NCBI GenBank assembly: GCA_030248215.1
Contig: JASANG010002343.1
Coordinates: 84,111-148,110 of the forward strand
Length of the DNA: 64,000 bases
Origin: Enoplolaimus lenunculus
Taxonomy: Eukaryota; Nematoda; Enoplea; Enoplida; Thoracostomopsidae
Direction of reading: 5' to 3'
Shown: piece by piece, positions 31,944 to 44,600 of the stretch
Layout of the letters: the number at the start of each line of letters is the position of its first letter
Numbering within the stretch: the stretch's first letter is position 1
Program-made: the position numbers and the translations under genes
The notes under the pieces: generated by a model
Seen by the model: the letters and a program-made list of their open reading frames with translations, nothing else
Databases searched by the model: none
What the model was told of the DNA's origin: nothing

Positions 31944-32390
31944 CGCGTACTGTACTAATTCGTCTAAGAGGGGTGCGCTGATATTTATTTCGCCTCTCCA
32001 TAGGGCACCCGCGTCGCTACTTGATTCTGGACTGTTTTTTATATTTCAATCTGATCCCAGTTATTTGGACCGCACCTCTTCAACTTAATCCAGTCATTGT
32101 TTTATGGTTTAAGTTCAGTACTTTAGAAATGTATTGTTTTCACTTGTATGCTACTACGCCCACAGGTAATATTGTACTTTGAGCAGTGAATTAATTTCAG
32201 TAACGAACTTAAACTCGGTGACCTAAGCATTTGTACAATTTAATGAATAGTGTAATTAACGTTTATGAACTTTAATAATTTTGAACTCCATCTTTTTACT
32301 GGACTTTAAGTAGGGAAATAGACTTCTATTGATTGTAGCTTAAAATAGAGTCCCCGGACTCTTATTGCTCCGTCATATTCGGGTTGCTAC
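31944..32390. mobile_element. degraded MITE of the ACTGTAGTGACCC family
   Basis: GCTGATATTTATTTCGCCTC matches 33843 onward in the better copy. The right part GGACTCTTATTGC..ATTCGGGTTGCTACAG resembles its right end. Confidence 0.5.
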
Positions 32391-32714
32391 AGCAATTGTA
32401 TAAAATTGCAGTTGGTTCAATGTATTGTCATTTACTTTAGTCACTTTTTATGAATATATGCGTAATAAACATTTTTCGTAGACTACTTTGCGCTTAAAGA
32501 CGTATTTGTAGTTTCGCAATAATCGCCCATAGCGACTATATGACAAGCTGTATACCTTCATTTTGAAGGAAATCCCACGTAAACTATGAGGACCTTCCTG
32601 CTAAGCCTAAACTTCAACATACTTAAACCTAATCATAAGCCTAAGGTTCCGAGTCTATAAGTCCCCATCCCAATGTATCCCAATGGGCGCGCCCCTATAA
32701 ATAACATGAGACTA

Positions 32715-33532
32715 CAGGGGCGTACTGAGAGGGGAGGCCGGGGGGGCACGACCCTCCAATCGGAACCAGTACTTGCGTCATAATTTACATATATATATAA
32801 AAATTACGTATGGTTTCTCGCTCGCTTCGCTCGTAATGTTTTTCACTAATCAATTTTCGAAAAAGTTTTGCCTGTGGCGCTGTTCAAAGGTAGACATCAA
32901 AGTCAAATTGTCAAACCTGACCAGCTCAAAACTAAAGATAGCAATAAAAATTGTGCAAAGCTTCACAATTTACATAAGGTGCTATACCAGGGTGGTTGGT
33001 TTGGCGGTTTAGTTACACCCCGCGCTTCACGAATAAAGAAATGTTTTGCGATTGTTACAGAGGGATTTAATGATGAAACAATGTATCGCTCACTTTGCTA
33101 GCGAATTCTTCAAAGCTCAGTCTAAATTCTGGATTCCGGCCATTGCTCACTCTGTTTCAACTGTTAGTGCCTTGAAATATTTCATATATACTAAAATTTC
33201 CCACCAAGACGTCAAACTGAAGTTATGTTCTAGAGTAATAGACAATAGTGCCTGGCTTTTCGCCCGCAATATTTCTTCAATAGTCGTGCTCACGTTGCAA
33301 ACGATTCATCCTGATCCAGATGCTCAAACTGCCAAATTTTAGGGACCTAAAAGAGTACTCTGAAATAGGTCTTGGACCCAAGTGGGGGAGAGGGACTAAC
33401 CTCACAAATCCCAACAAAAATTTACCATCTGTACTGCTAAAGGATTTTAAGTTTGCTTTTAGGCGGAATCCAAAGGCACGGGCATGACAGTATGCACCCC
33501 CCCAATCAAAGTTTCACGGTACGCCACAGTGG
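32715..33532. mobile_element. non-autonomous element, copy 2 of a pair with 7604-8336
   Basis: It starts GGGGCGTACTGAGAGGGG and ends CGGTACGCCAC, an inverted match of GGCGTAC. Long blocks are shared with 7604-8336. Both copies carry a run like TTTCTCGCTCGCTT, but no frame is conserved. Confidence 0.65.
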
Positions 33533-33570
33533 GCGTATGACCGGTGCATTTAAAAAATTCATCCGTGACA

Positions 33571-34345
33571 GGCCCATGTAAAGATCAGGGGCAGAACTAT
33601 TCTGCGGCACTGCACTAGAGATAAGAGAAAGCTCAAGCTTTAGACTAAGTTTGAATTCGATTCTCACATACGTACATTAAATATTAATTTCATTCCAGTC
33701 TACGTCAATTGAATAATGTCAGTCACCAAGAACTGACAAGATGTGCAAATTCATTACTTGGAATATCGTGTCAATTTGAAATCTTCCTGCACGTGAGTTA
33801 TTGTGGTTCCTGCATTACTGTAGTGACCCTAATAAGAGGAGGGGACTGATATTTATTTGGCCTCTCCAGAAGTACCCCCTTTGTTATTCGGTTACGGACT
33901 GTTATTCATTTTTAACCCACGCTCCGTCGCCCTTCGTTACTGACATATATCCGGTACTGCAATTATCCGTTGTATTAAACATTAATTTTTCTTGTGTCAA
34001 TAGCTTGAGTGATAATTCAAGCATATAGTTAGGAATGTACTTTAAAAATTTAAGTACGCTTTAACGTTTCGAATTCAAATTATTTGGTCCTGGAATCATT
34101 TATGCGCTACAATTAGGGTTAATTGACATTTATGGACTCTAATTAGGGTTTAGGTACTTTATCCGCTTACGCACTCTTATTAGGGATACGGACTCCTCTT
34201 GATTCGGAGTCAAAATAGGGACCACTCCTCTTATTACCCTCATCTTATTCGGGTCAACACAGTAGGCTTAGATATAAGCTCAATCTTACGCTTAGGCTTA
34301 GGCTTATGAATATGCTTATACTACCGTAACGGCCCTGTTCTAATG
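33571..34345 (+). mobile_element. Tel-MITE copy interrupted by other sequence
   Basis: The left half begins GGCCCATGTAAAGATCAGGG. The right half (34266 on) has TTACGCTTAGGCTTAGGC and ends CTACCGTAACGGCCCTGTTC. Between them lie about 170 bp of other sequence and the MITE at 33819-34264. Confidence 0.6.
33819..34264. mobile_element. MITE with ACTGTAGTGACCC / GGGTCAACACAGT ends
   Basis: Left end ACTGTAGTGACCCTAATAAG pairs with right end CTTATTCGGGTCAACACAGT. About 446 bp, no coding content. Related pieces are at 10358, 31944 and 39925-39990. Confidence 0.7.
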
Positions 34346-34561
34346 AGCAAATGAGCGAACGATCAGTGTTAACACGAATAAATACCGAATGAATTTTTTT
34401 TCAACCGCCCAATCAAGATATTAATACGAAGAATACGTCTTTGCGCACTTGCGTTAGTTGTATTTTAATTTAGATTTGTAAGGTTTCCGTCGTTATTATA
34501 ACAGAAACAAAATCAAGCAGAAACCAAGCGATGCCAACGTTCTTTAATGACGTCACAATCA

Positions 34562-34722
34562 GGCCCGTAGCCAGCCCACCTTGCTAGCGGGGGACTAAAA
34601 ATATTTCAGGAGGCACATGTAAATGTTTTCAATAACTTATAAGCGAGGTTGAAAATCTTCTAGGGGGGGCAAAATTTTTCCAAGGGGGGCTGAGCTCCCC
34701 CTGTCCCCCTTGGCTACGGGCC
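34562..34722. mobile_element. 161-bp MITE with GGCCCGTAGCCAG ends
   Basis: Starts GGCCCGTAGCCAGCCCACC and ends TTGGCTACGGGCC. The interior is rich in G runs (CTAGGGGGGGC). Relatives are at about 45007-45187 and 59565-59725, with weaker traces near 35095-35222 and 43996. Confidence 0.75.
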
Positions 34723-35673
34723 CCGGACACAACCAGGATGACTTTGCATAACAGCTTGAGGAAATATGCCTTGGTTACGCAAACATCCTATATTTACAGC
34801 AACACAGGTAGTGGCACAACCACAATAGGAGAAAGCCAGGCTAAACTGATTAACTGTTTACTTTAGGTTTTAAGCATTGGACATTTTGTTATAATTGCAA
34901 CCGGCTGTTCTGTAGCTTTTGTTCTAAAAATCTTCAAGTTACCGTTGCGGAACAATTGGTATGTATGGACCAAACTTGCGTCAATGTGACGTGTTGTTTC
35001 TGTTTTTTGAAGCTGTTGAGCTTGCAAAATGATTTGGAACATTTGCTCCAATGAAATCGAAAGCAGAAAAAGCAAAAGCGCGCGTATTTTAGGGTCGTTG
35101 CCGGAGGGACAAGGGAATCATGACCCGGACAACAATATTTCTGACGGGCCTCGTCGTAGCCCCCTCCACTGGATCAACTATTGTTTGTGTCCCCCCTAAC
35201 CGAAGATTCTGGCTACGTCCATGACGTATTTCAACGTTCAGACGTCATCTATTTGCGTTCGTTAAGCACACCTTGGATTTTTGGATTTTAACTAAGGTAT
35301 ATTGAAAAGGCTCAATTGAACGGTAAACGATTTATGCCGGTAAAAATAAAACGGATGCAAAATCAACAATTTCCTATTTTATATAAGCAAAATCAAATGT
35401 TTTAGTACGTTGGCCACATCTGCTTCCGAAGTTCGTTTCAGTGGAAACTGTTTGAAAATTAGAAATCAAATTAAATCATTTATTATGTCAAAACGGTTGG
35501 ATGAGCTTTTGTATTAAAACGTTGGTATGCGCGCATACGTAACTTAAATAACAATTCTCATTTGTTTCTCATCAGCCAATGCTGCAGAACGTTTCATGCC
35601 CATATTCTCAAATGTATATAACAACTATCACCAGGTATAGTGACATATGACGCAAAACTCGTATTGAAACGAA
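34723..35673. other. region upstream of the anoctamin gene
   Basis: No recognised gene. It presumably holds the promoter and 5' untranslated region of the gene that starts at 35674, but no clear TATA or initiator could be picked out. Confidence 0.35.
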
Positions 35674-38600
35674 ATGCAAAGCTTAAGCGACATGTCGAGT
35701 CCGCGACAATCCCGAAGTGTTCACCAGCTTTCGCCATCACCAGCGAGCAGCGATGCAACTTCAGTAATCCCAAGTCGTATTCATAGCACCACAGCAAGTC
35801 CACAAGGAAGAGGAGCAGCCGCTAGTGGCCCAGTGGATTTTGTGCTGGTGTACCGTATCAACGACATCGATCATGTTTCGCTGCGTGCTAAATTCGAATC
35901 GATACTAAAACGAGAAGGTCTGGATGCCACCAAAGAAATTCACGAGGAATTAGTGTTCGTTAAGCTGCGAGCGACGTTTCAGCGGTTGTGTTTGGAAGCC
36001 GAGCGGATCAAGTTGGAGATGCCGTTGAAAGGCGTAAGCTATTTGTGCAGCTTAATTGAAGACCGGATGACGGATTATAAACCGTTTTGGCTTTAGCTTA
36101 TAAAATGGTGGTTTCTTTGCGGATAATGACCAGAATGTTCGTGTTGCTTATTATTTTGCGTTCCACCTGCGTTGAAATTTGAGACTAGTATACCTAGCAG
36201 TGAGTTTTGATAAGTAAAGCTCTAGGAACCACTTTATTCTGAATAATAATGCTCACTCACACGACCAGTTTTAATATTAATTCACTGAACTTGACCAAGG
36301 AAAAATCAGACTCAATATTGGGTTCAAATTTTAACAGATGGAGTTTAAAGCCAAATTTAAAATAATTAAATATCTCTCAAGGTGTATCATTTAAAATAGC
36401 TTCAAAATTACAACTTTTGTTTTACTTTATACCAACTGATTTTTCTGCTCCTTTTCTGTGTTGATGCTGATCTGAGAGCGTCAACAAAGATGTGACGTTA
36501 TTAAACACTACTTTTGACAGCATTGTGTTACAGGGTGTTGTGGTCAGAGAACCTTCAAATAGTTATTTGTCGCTGATTAAACAACGGATATGCGATTGGT
36601 TAACTACTGACAACGAAGGTAAGCTCTGACAAGTAGGATTGCAACCGCTTCCGCAAGTCCTGTTTTGAGACCAGTGACGGATCCACAAATTTCTAAAATG
36701 AGTACCGCGTGCGATATAATAGAGAAACAAACCTGCGAGTGAAGCGAGCGAAACACGACTGTTACTTTAGTGCTATATCTAATAACAAAATCTTGGCTTA
36801 GATCTCTGTTATAAGACGGTCTGGGTCGGAATGGGGTTGACCCCTCTTAGATCCGCCAGTGGTTGATACGGGTTTTTTTCTGAAATCAAACCGAGTATCA
36901 TTTTGGTTCAAACGAGCTGGTTTATTAAAATTATCACAGCATTCGATGGTTCTTGAACCAGTCAGTTGTCAATTTTAGGTTTAATATATAAATTATGTTC
37001 AGTGAGAACCCAATGTTTAAACGGGTTTCATTTTCGGTTTTTATTTTAAACCGATCCAGCGTTGACGCAAGTCTGCCACTCATGAACTTGGTCGCCACCG
37101 AGCAAATGGATCTAGGGACGGGAGTTCTCGGGGTCGAATCATCCCGTTGGAGCCACGCATGCTGAGATTGCGTTTGGGTACTCGGCCGGTTCGCTCGCGA
37201 GTTTTTCTTGCACAAGCTTTTGAACAAACCGCTGACACTAAACTTTAAATACTGGTTACAAAGTTCACTTGGATATTAAATCATTGACGCTTCATTGCGG
37301 AGAAGTCAGGACAAGGCTTCTTTTATAATTCTGGTAAAGATCATTGCGGACGGCTTTCAACTTTTCCACCAAGCCAACTAAACGTACCAACAATGATGAC
37401 AAAGCCGCTCGTTGTAAGCATTACTAGAAAGCATAAAAATAACACAAAAAATCAGCCAATGTAAAGAACAGCAGCGGAACAGTATTATAAACATCTTCCT
37501 AAGCCTAAGCGTAAGAATTAGCATATTCCTAAGCCTAAGCCTAAGCGTAAGAATAAGCATATTCCTAAGCCTAAGCCTAAGCCTAAAATCTAAGCCAAGT
37601 AAAATAAACAGTCTAAAGCTTAAGCTTACTCTTTTCTTGTCCCACAGAAAAACGTTCCGCCCCTGATCGTTACACGGCGCAAAAATCATATCGAAAAGCA
37701 TACAAAATAATACACGAAAAACATAGAAAATAATATACGAAAAGTACAAACAATAATATACGAAGAGCATATAAGAAAATGGAAGAAGTTGTTTGAAATC
37801 TTAAAAATCGGATCGGTGGACGAAATAGTTAAATTATATGCAACACCTAAGACTAATTTGTTTTATTAGCGCTAATAAAATCCCATCGCGGACGTCGAAA
37901 TTGAACAGAAATACTACATTTTTCAGTGGATTACGTCAGTGCGCCTTTTGAAATGGGCAAAATCGATTTCTTTGATGGATCCGCGAATCCTAAAACGTTT
38001 TTTCGAACGTCTCAACGTGGCTTTTTGGTAAGCTTTCACCAAATCTGAATTGTGCTTAATACAAGGATACAGTAGTTCTTATACACGGAAATTTGAATTT
38101 GATTGATCCTCCTAGCTGTAAGCATCAAGTTTGACATCCGCAGCTGCTACAGTTTGCTTGTTTAAAAGTCCATTTACCTACTGGTGATAGATGCTACACG
38201 CATAATGCTATAAGTTTGGGCCAGCTTAAGCTTTAGACTAATTTTTTTGCTTGGCTTAGGCTTAGGCTTAGGAATATGCTCATTCTTACGCGTAGCTTTA
38301 GGTTTAGACTTAGGCTTAGGCTTTAAGAATATGCTTTCAATACTGTTACGCCCCTGTTCTTTACATTGGCCTAGGTTGTCTCGGAGAAAACAAGTGTTTA
38401 ATTGACATTGAAATCAATCAGTGGAAATTTCTTTGAAACGGCCCCACGTTCAAAACGCTTTTATTAATCTGCACGTTCACTTGTAACTTGCGCTGAAATC
38501 GCTGAATTTTGGGGTGTTGATAATAGATACATATAAACCAACTAAACATAATCAAAGTGGAATTTTAGTGGACCGGGTTTTCACAATGTTTAATCGGACA

Positions 38601-41600
38601 TACTTCTACGGCACCTGAGCCTCCCTAACTGCCAGGTGCTCACATAGTAGTTCAGTTCGATAATTTCAGTGTTACGAAAATTCTAACCTTCATGATCGAA
38701 AAAGGTATTCTAAAGCCTGTTAAAAGTGTTTTTTTCTTGTTCAGTAATTTCGTGAGAAAAAAATATTCTCTTCATCTCCATGTATACCTCATCGCTGAGC
38801 TACGTGCCCGTGTCGATTTGTTTTATTTTAAGATCTATCATATCCTGATCAATTTGAACATTTCAACGACTCCATTAGGTCAAGGGAGTACACCAAGTTC
38901 ACCGTGGACAGCGAACAGTAGACGCAGCGACGACTCTTCATTTGGCGATCACAGCCATCCTGATGATTCAATAGTACAAAAGAAAGGTACATAAATACGC
39001 TCAACAGGAACATTTATGGTCAAAATGCAAAAAAAAATAAATGAAATATGTGATAGCAATTTTTCCAGAGATCTGGTAACAGAAAACATATCATTCGGGG
39101 AAAAAAGGTGTAACTGGATCCCCCTTCGTTTCCGGAAGAAATCGATGTTTGTTTCTGTTTCTGTTTACAGTACAGAAACACCGGATACTGTGTTATTTTT
39201 ATGCTCGAAAACAGTCTTTGTACATCATGCGCAAATTTTCAATACAAATATCAACCAATGGACTTCGACAAGAAACGGAAATGACAAAATTCATCCAAGA
39301 CCTTAACCATAACGTGTATCCGGTTTACTATTTTTTAATTAAAATTTGCATGCCTCAGTAGCTTAAGTTTGACAACAAAGCTGGAATATGGAGCGGTGAT
39401 GCTTTGAGAGAGCATAAAACGTTTCTGTTCAACACAAACAACGCATATGACAACAAAAATTGAACGTTTTTTAGACGAACGTAGAGCGTTTTTTAATATT
39501 TTTTGTTTGGTCCGCATGCCAAACTTATGACCCATCGTTGTAAACCCACTTTTTTCGCCACATGCTAAATTTGGGCTCGTATTCCCAAATGTGAGGTTGT
39601 GCCTGTGGCACCTGTCATCAGTTGGTGATAGGTGTCGTAAACGTTCGGAACAGTATATGGTGAACTTTGAAATTCAGCCTATTTTTTTAGATAGGATAAG
39701 CCCTACTTATATGCAGATTTTGGTATCTGTATACATGCTATCACTAGCGGACCCCCTGATAGGCTCTAATTCATTTTAGGTTTACTGTATTTGCTCATGA
39801 AGAAAGCGTACATTGATGCGTTTGTACTGCATGATCAGTCCGTAGAAGATCCATTTTACATTAAATTGCGAAACCAAAACGAAATGGAATTTTGTGATGT
39901 AAGAAACTTTAAGCATTCTTGAGAGTAAGGGAGGTACCCTCTGGCGAGGCCAAATAAATATCAGTCCCCCTCTTATTCGGGTCATTACAGTGCATCCATA
40001 TTTTCAGCAAATTTAAGTCATTTCAAGTTCCCACCGTTCAAACATTTTGGTCGCCAAAACAGGAACTTGACTATTGAAATTGATTTAATTTTTTAAATTT
40101 TTTTGTATTTCTGTATCTTTCTCGACTTTATTAAATTGAAATTATTTTTTATTTTAAATTGTTTTATTATACTTGTTGCAGTATCCTCCTGGAAAAGCAG
40201 ACGCTCGCTACTCCCTGAATCACACCTGGATGAAAGTGTTCAAATTTCAACCGCTGTGGAAAGTTCGAAATTATTTCGGCGAAAAAATTGCGTTTTATTT
40301 CGCGTGGCAAGGCGAATTAGTGTCGTATTTGTGGATTCCGGCAATCATTGGAGCTATCGTGTACACTCATGGATTTTATCGATGGTACGTTTTAATTTGA
40401 GTTAACATTGGCTGAGTTTCTGAAATTTTACTTAAGTATAGATTTGTACTGAACTTTTATGTAAAGCATGTAAAGCACTAACTTTGATTTAAACACGTAA
40501 CTTTTTGAACTAAAGATAAACAAGCGTTTTAGTTGGCTAACATGGAATGACGAATCTGTGATTTACTTTACGTCAAGGCGTAAGTTTGAGTATCAACGCT
40601 AAATCACAGGCCAAATATTTACAGGTCGGTGGACTTAGGTGTTTACTATAATTTAGGTACAGCGTTAGAAATGCAACAATTTCAGTTGTACATTTGCCAA
40701 CCTGATAAGCATTTGCTATTTTGCTTTGGCCAATATCAGAGCCGTAACAGTAGTATAAGCGTATTCCTAAGGTTAAACCTAAGCTTAAGCGTAAGGAATT
40801 AGCTTAGTCCTAAACATACGGCTATGCCTAAGCTTAAACCTAAGCAAAATTTAGTCTAATGCTTTTAAGTTAGGATTTAAGAGAGCGCTATTATTCAAAT
40901 TTTTGACGATGTACTGTTGAAATTTCTTATACTTAAAAATCATTCTATGAAATTTTAAATTAAAAAAAGTGGTTTTCGTTTTCAGTTTTCTAAATGAAAC
41001 CGAAAGCGAAGGAAAACGTCTTCTGCAGTGTGTCGCAACAACTGACACTGGTTACCATTATCAGCAAAAAATGATCAGTTCAGTTGGTGGTATCTTGGGC
41101 GACGCGGTTGATACAAGTGTTAAAGTAGACGAGTTGCCTCATTGTTACACCATGACGCAGTAAGCACATCACCGTTAACTGCAGCGGTGTCAAACAGCCT
41201 TGCGCGTAATACCAGTTTGCAGGGGCGTAGCCAGGATTTATGGAAAATTCGGTTATGTTCAATAAAAATTTCGGCCGGTGTAAGGATCAGGGCGGAATGT
41301 TTTTGTGCGTAACTGCTATTCAGCAAGTTTAAGTTTAGATGATTTTTTCGCTTAGGCTTTTCCTCGAAGTGCTGCGATATACATGGTTTTTCCCTTAATT
41401 TCTCCGAAACATGTGGCCACGCCGGGTTTCGAACGGCGGACCTCGCTTGCGAGTCAAGCGCGCTACCCGTTACACCACGCGGCGTATGTTATAATTTCCT
41501 CTGGTGCTATATGTGCACGAGCAGGTATGTGTCGTATAATTACACACTCTGCACATACACAAGCTAAGGAACACCGCGTATACTCACATTCCCCGTTCTT

Positions 41601-44600
41601 TAGGCTGTCGCCGCGGACCGCGAATTCAAGTTTATCCGAATCCATAGGCCTGCAATTTACAGCGCCCATCTCGGTGGGACCACCATGTCACAGAACTGCA
41701 CGGTCGGGACGACCAATTTTCTCCGAAGTACTGCGAATATGCATGGTTTTTCCCCTAAATTTCTCCGAAAAATATGGCCTCGCCGGGAATCGAGCCTCGG
41801 ACCTCTCGCTCGCGAATCAAACGCGCTACTCATTACACTACCCGGCCAATGTTATAATTCCTTCTGGTGATATATGTGCACAAGTATGTATGTGTCTTAA
41901 CATTACACACTCTGCACATACACAAGCTACACCGTGTATACTCACAAGGCTTAGGCTTGTTCGTAGGTATATATAAGCTCATTTTTCAACTTAAGCTTAG
42001 GCTTACACATAGGCTTATAAATACGTTTATTTTACTGTTACGGCCGTGTTCTGTACGTTAGCCAAAATTTCGAAGGCGGGTTTCTGGCGTTACAAGCTGA
42101 AACTGTGTCTAAAAACCCTTGTACAGAAACCCATAAGAAGGGAGGTTTAACACTTATATCCCCTAAAACATCTTTTAATGGAGTTTCAACCTCACCAAAT
42201 ATTCAAAAATACGAAGTCATTGCAGCATTAATGCGAGTTTTTCCCACATGGTCATCAGAGTTAAACTTACTTCCTTGCTTTAAAAATGAAACTTGCTTAC
42301 TCTAAGGTTGAATTTACTTCCTTACTCTAAGGTTGAACTTACTTCGTTACTCTAAGGTTGAATTTATTTCCTTACTCTAAGGTTGAACTTACTTCCTTAC
42401 TCTAAGGTTGAATTTACTTCCTTACTCTAAGGTTGAATTTACTTCCTTACTCTAAGGTTGAATTTACTTCCTTACTCTAAGGTTGAATTTGCTTCCCTAC
42501 TCTAAGGTTGAATTTATTTCCTTACTCTAAGGTTAAATTTACTTCCTTACTCTAAGGTTGAATTTACTTCCTTACTCTAAGGTTGAATTTGCTTCCTCAC
42601 TCTAAGGTTGAACTTACTTCCTTACTCTAAGGTTGAATTTATTTCCTTACTCTAAGGTTGAACTTACTTCCTTACTCTAAGGTTGAATTTACTTCCTTAC
42701 TCTAAGGTTGAATTTACTTCCTTACTCTAAGGTTGAATTTACTTCCTTACTCTAAGGTTGAATTTGCTTCCCTACTCTAAGGTTGAATTTACTTCCTTAC
42801 TCTAAGGTTGAATTTACTTCCTTACTCTAAGGTTGAACTTACTTCCTTACTTTAAGGTTTAGCTACTTGAAATTGATTCCGGAATTGTGTAAAATGCAAA
42901 ATTTTCAATCAAGCTCTTAAAACGCTTGCAACATATAGCAGTGGAATGTTGCAGCTGCATGTTTCCGTGACAAATTCACACTGCAAAAACTTGCCTGTGC
43001 AATTAATCTTTTTTAAATTTAGTCATTTAGTTTTTAAATTCAAACGTTTTATTAAAATTTTATATAACATTTCAGCTTAAAGAATGTCGGCTCATTTGTG
43101 TTGACTATCATCAACCGTGCATCAGACAATGTTTATACGTCGGTATTTTCAATTGTGATCTGCCTTTGGGGTAATGTTAACTAAATCCCAGGGTTCCAAC
43201 CGGAACTAACATTTACCGGAACAGGAACAGAAACAGGAATTGAATTTCTTTGCAGGAACCCGAACAGGAATCATTAATTGAAATTTGAAGTAATTTGAGT
43301 CACCGAATTACTGTTGGAGTTTTTAGCAAATTTGCCAAAAAGATGGTTTAAGCGAATTTTTGGTTATTTCTTCAAAGCATAAAGTTACTCTGTTGGAAGT
43401 CTCGCAAAAAATGATTTGCCCTCAAACTAACATGGACCCACTGTTTTATATTGCTCTAACGCGTCCATATATGGCCGCCATTATTTGGATCAATTGCTGA
43501 ACCTTGGAGTGTGTCGTGTCTAACAAAAGTACTGAAAACATTGCAATTGTGCAGTTTCAAGGGAACCGGAACAAAGATTGAAAGTAAAGTTGAGACTTAT
43601 TTTGAAAAACATTATAGTACAGATTTAGTATGTATTGACTCAAATTATCCCATATTTTGCTCACTTGTGAAATTAAAAAAACGCATATTTGTGATACATA
43701 ATCTATTTCAGTGCTGAATTTTGTGTGCGAACCCAACGAAAATGTAGACATAAAAACGATAATTTGTAAGGGTTGTCTAAAAATTTGTCAAAACCAGAAA
43801 ATTGCTATATCATTTGTTGAGAATCATTAATGTTTTTAATAAAAAGCTCATTTCTCAGGTGTTTTGTTTATGGAAATGTGGAGCCGACGTCAAAATACAC
43901 TGGCGTACGAGTGGGACGTGGACACGTTTGATTACACCGAACCTGACCGACCGGAATTCTTTGGAACAGAGTCGAAATTGGTACACAACATGCTCGTAGC
44001 CAGCTCAACCTGTTAGGGGGGCAGTAAACAAAATTTTTGGGAAGGCAAGAGGTTGAAATAACAAACACAAGAAAATCTAGTGCTTTTCTAAAGGGATAGG
44101 TTTTTCTAGGAGGCGGGGTTTTCCGCGTCTGAGGGTTAGTTAACATTCCGTGTAGCAGACTGTACTCTGAATATTAGTGTGTAACCGAAGCTGAAAAGAA
44201 CCAAAGCCAGAGGAAAACAAATTTGCAGGCGCCAAGCCAGAAGCAGACCTCTGGCTGTAGCCAGACAACTAATAACCTGTTTTCTCTTGCTGGTTTTGCT
44301 TATTCTAAGTTTTGCGATTGGAACAATCGTAAGATGAAAATTTCGAAAGGATACAAAAGAAAACACTTTTATGGCACGCGCACTCTTTGAAACGCAGTTG
44401 TTATGCGCAACTACGGACCATTTTACGAGCAACGGCTCCGCTTATGTAAAGATCAGGGGCGAAGCGTTTGTCGGCGCGACTGAAATACAGTAAGCTCAAG
44501 CTTTAGACTATTTTTTGCTTAGGCTTAGGGATTAGCCCATTCATTACGCTTAGGCTTAGGTTCAAGAATATGTTTATACTAGTATAACGGCCGTGTTCTA

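Noticed and set aside
32773-33342. Overlapping plus frames of 77-98 codons
   Set aside because: They fall in a repeated element whose second copy does not preserve them.
41409-41485. Functional tRNA gene
   Set aside because: The segment is repeated in tandem with shared flanks, lacks U33 in the anticodon loop and has a poor T arm, so a SINE-like repeat is more likely.
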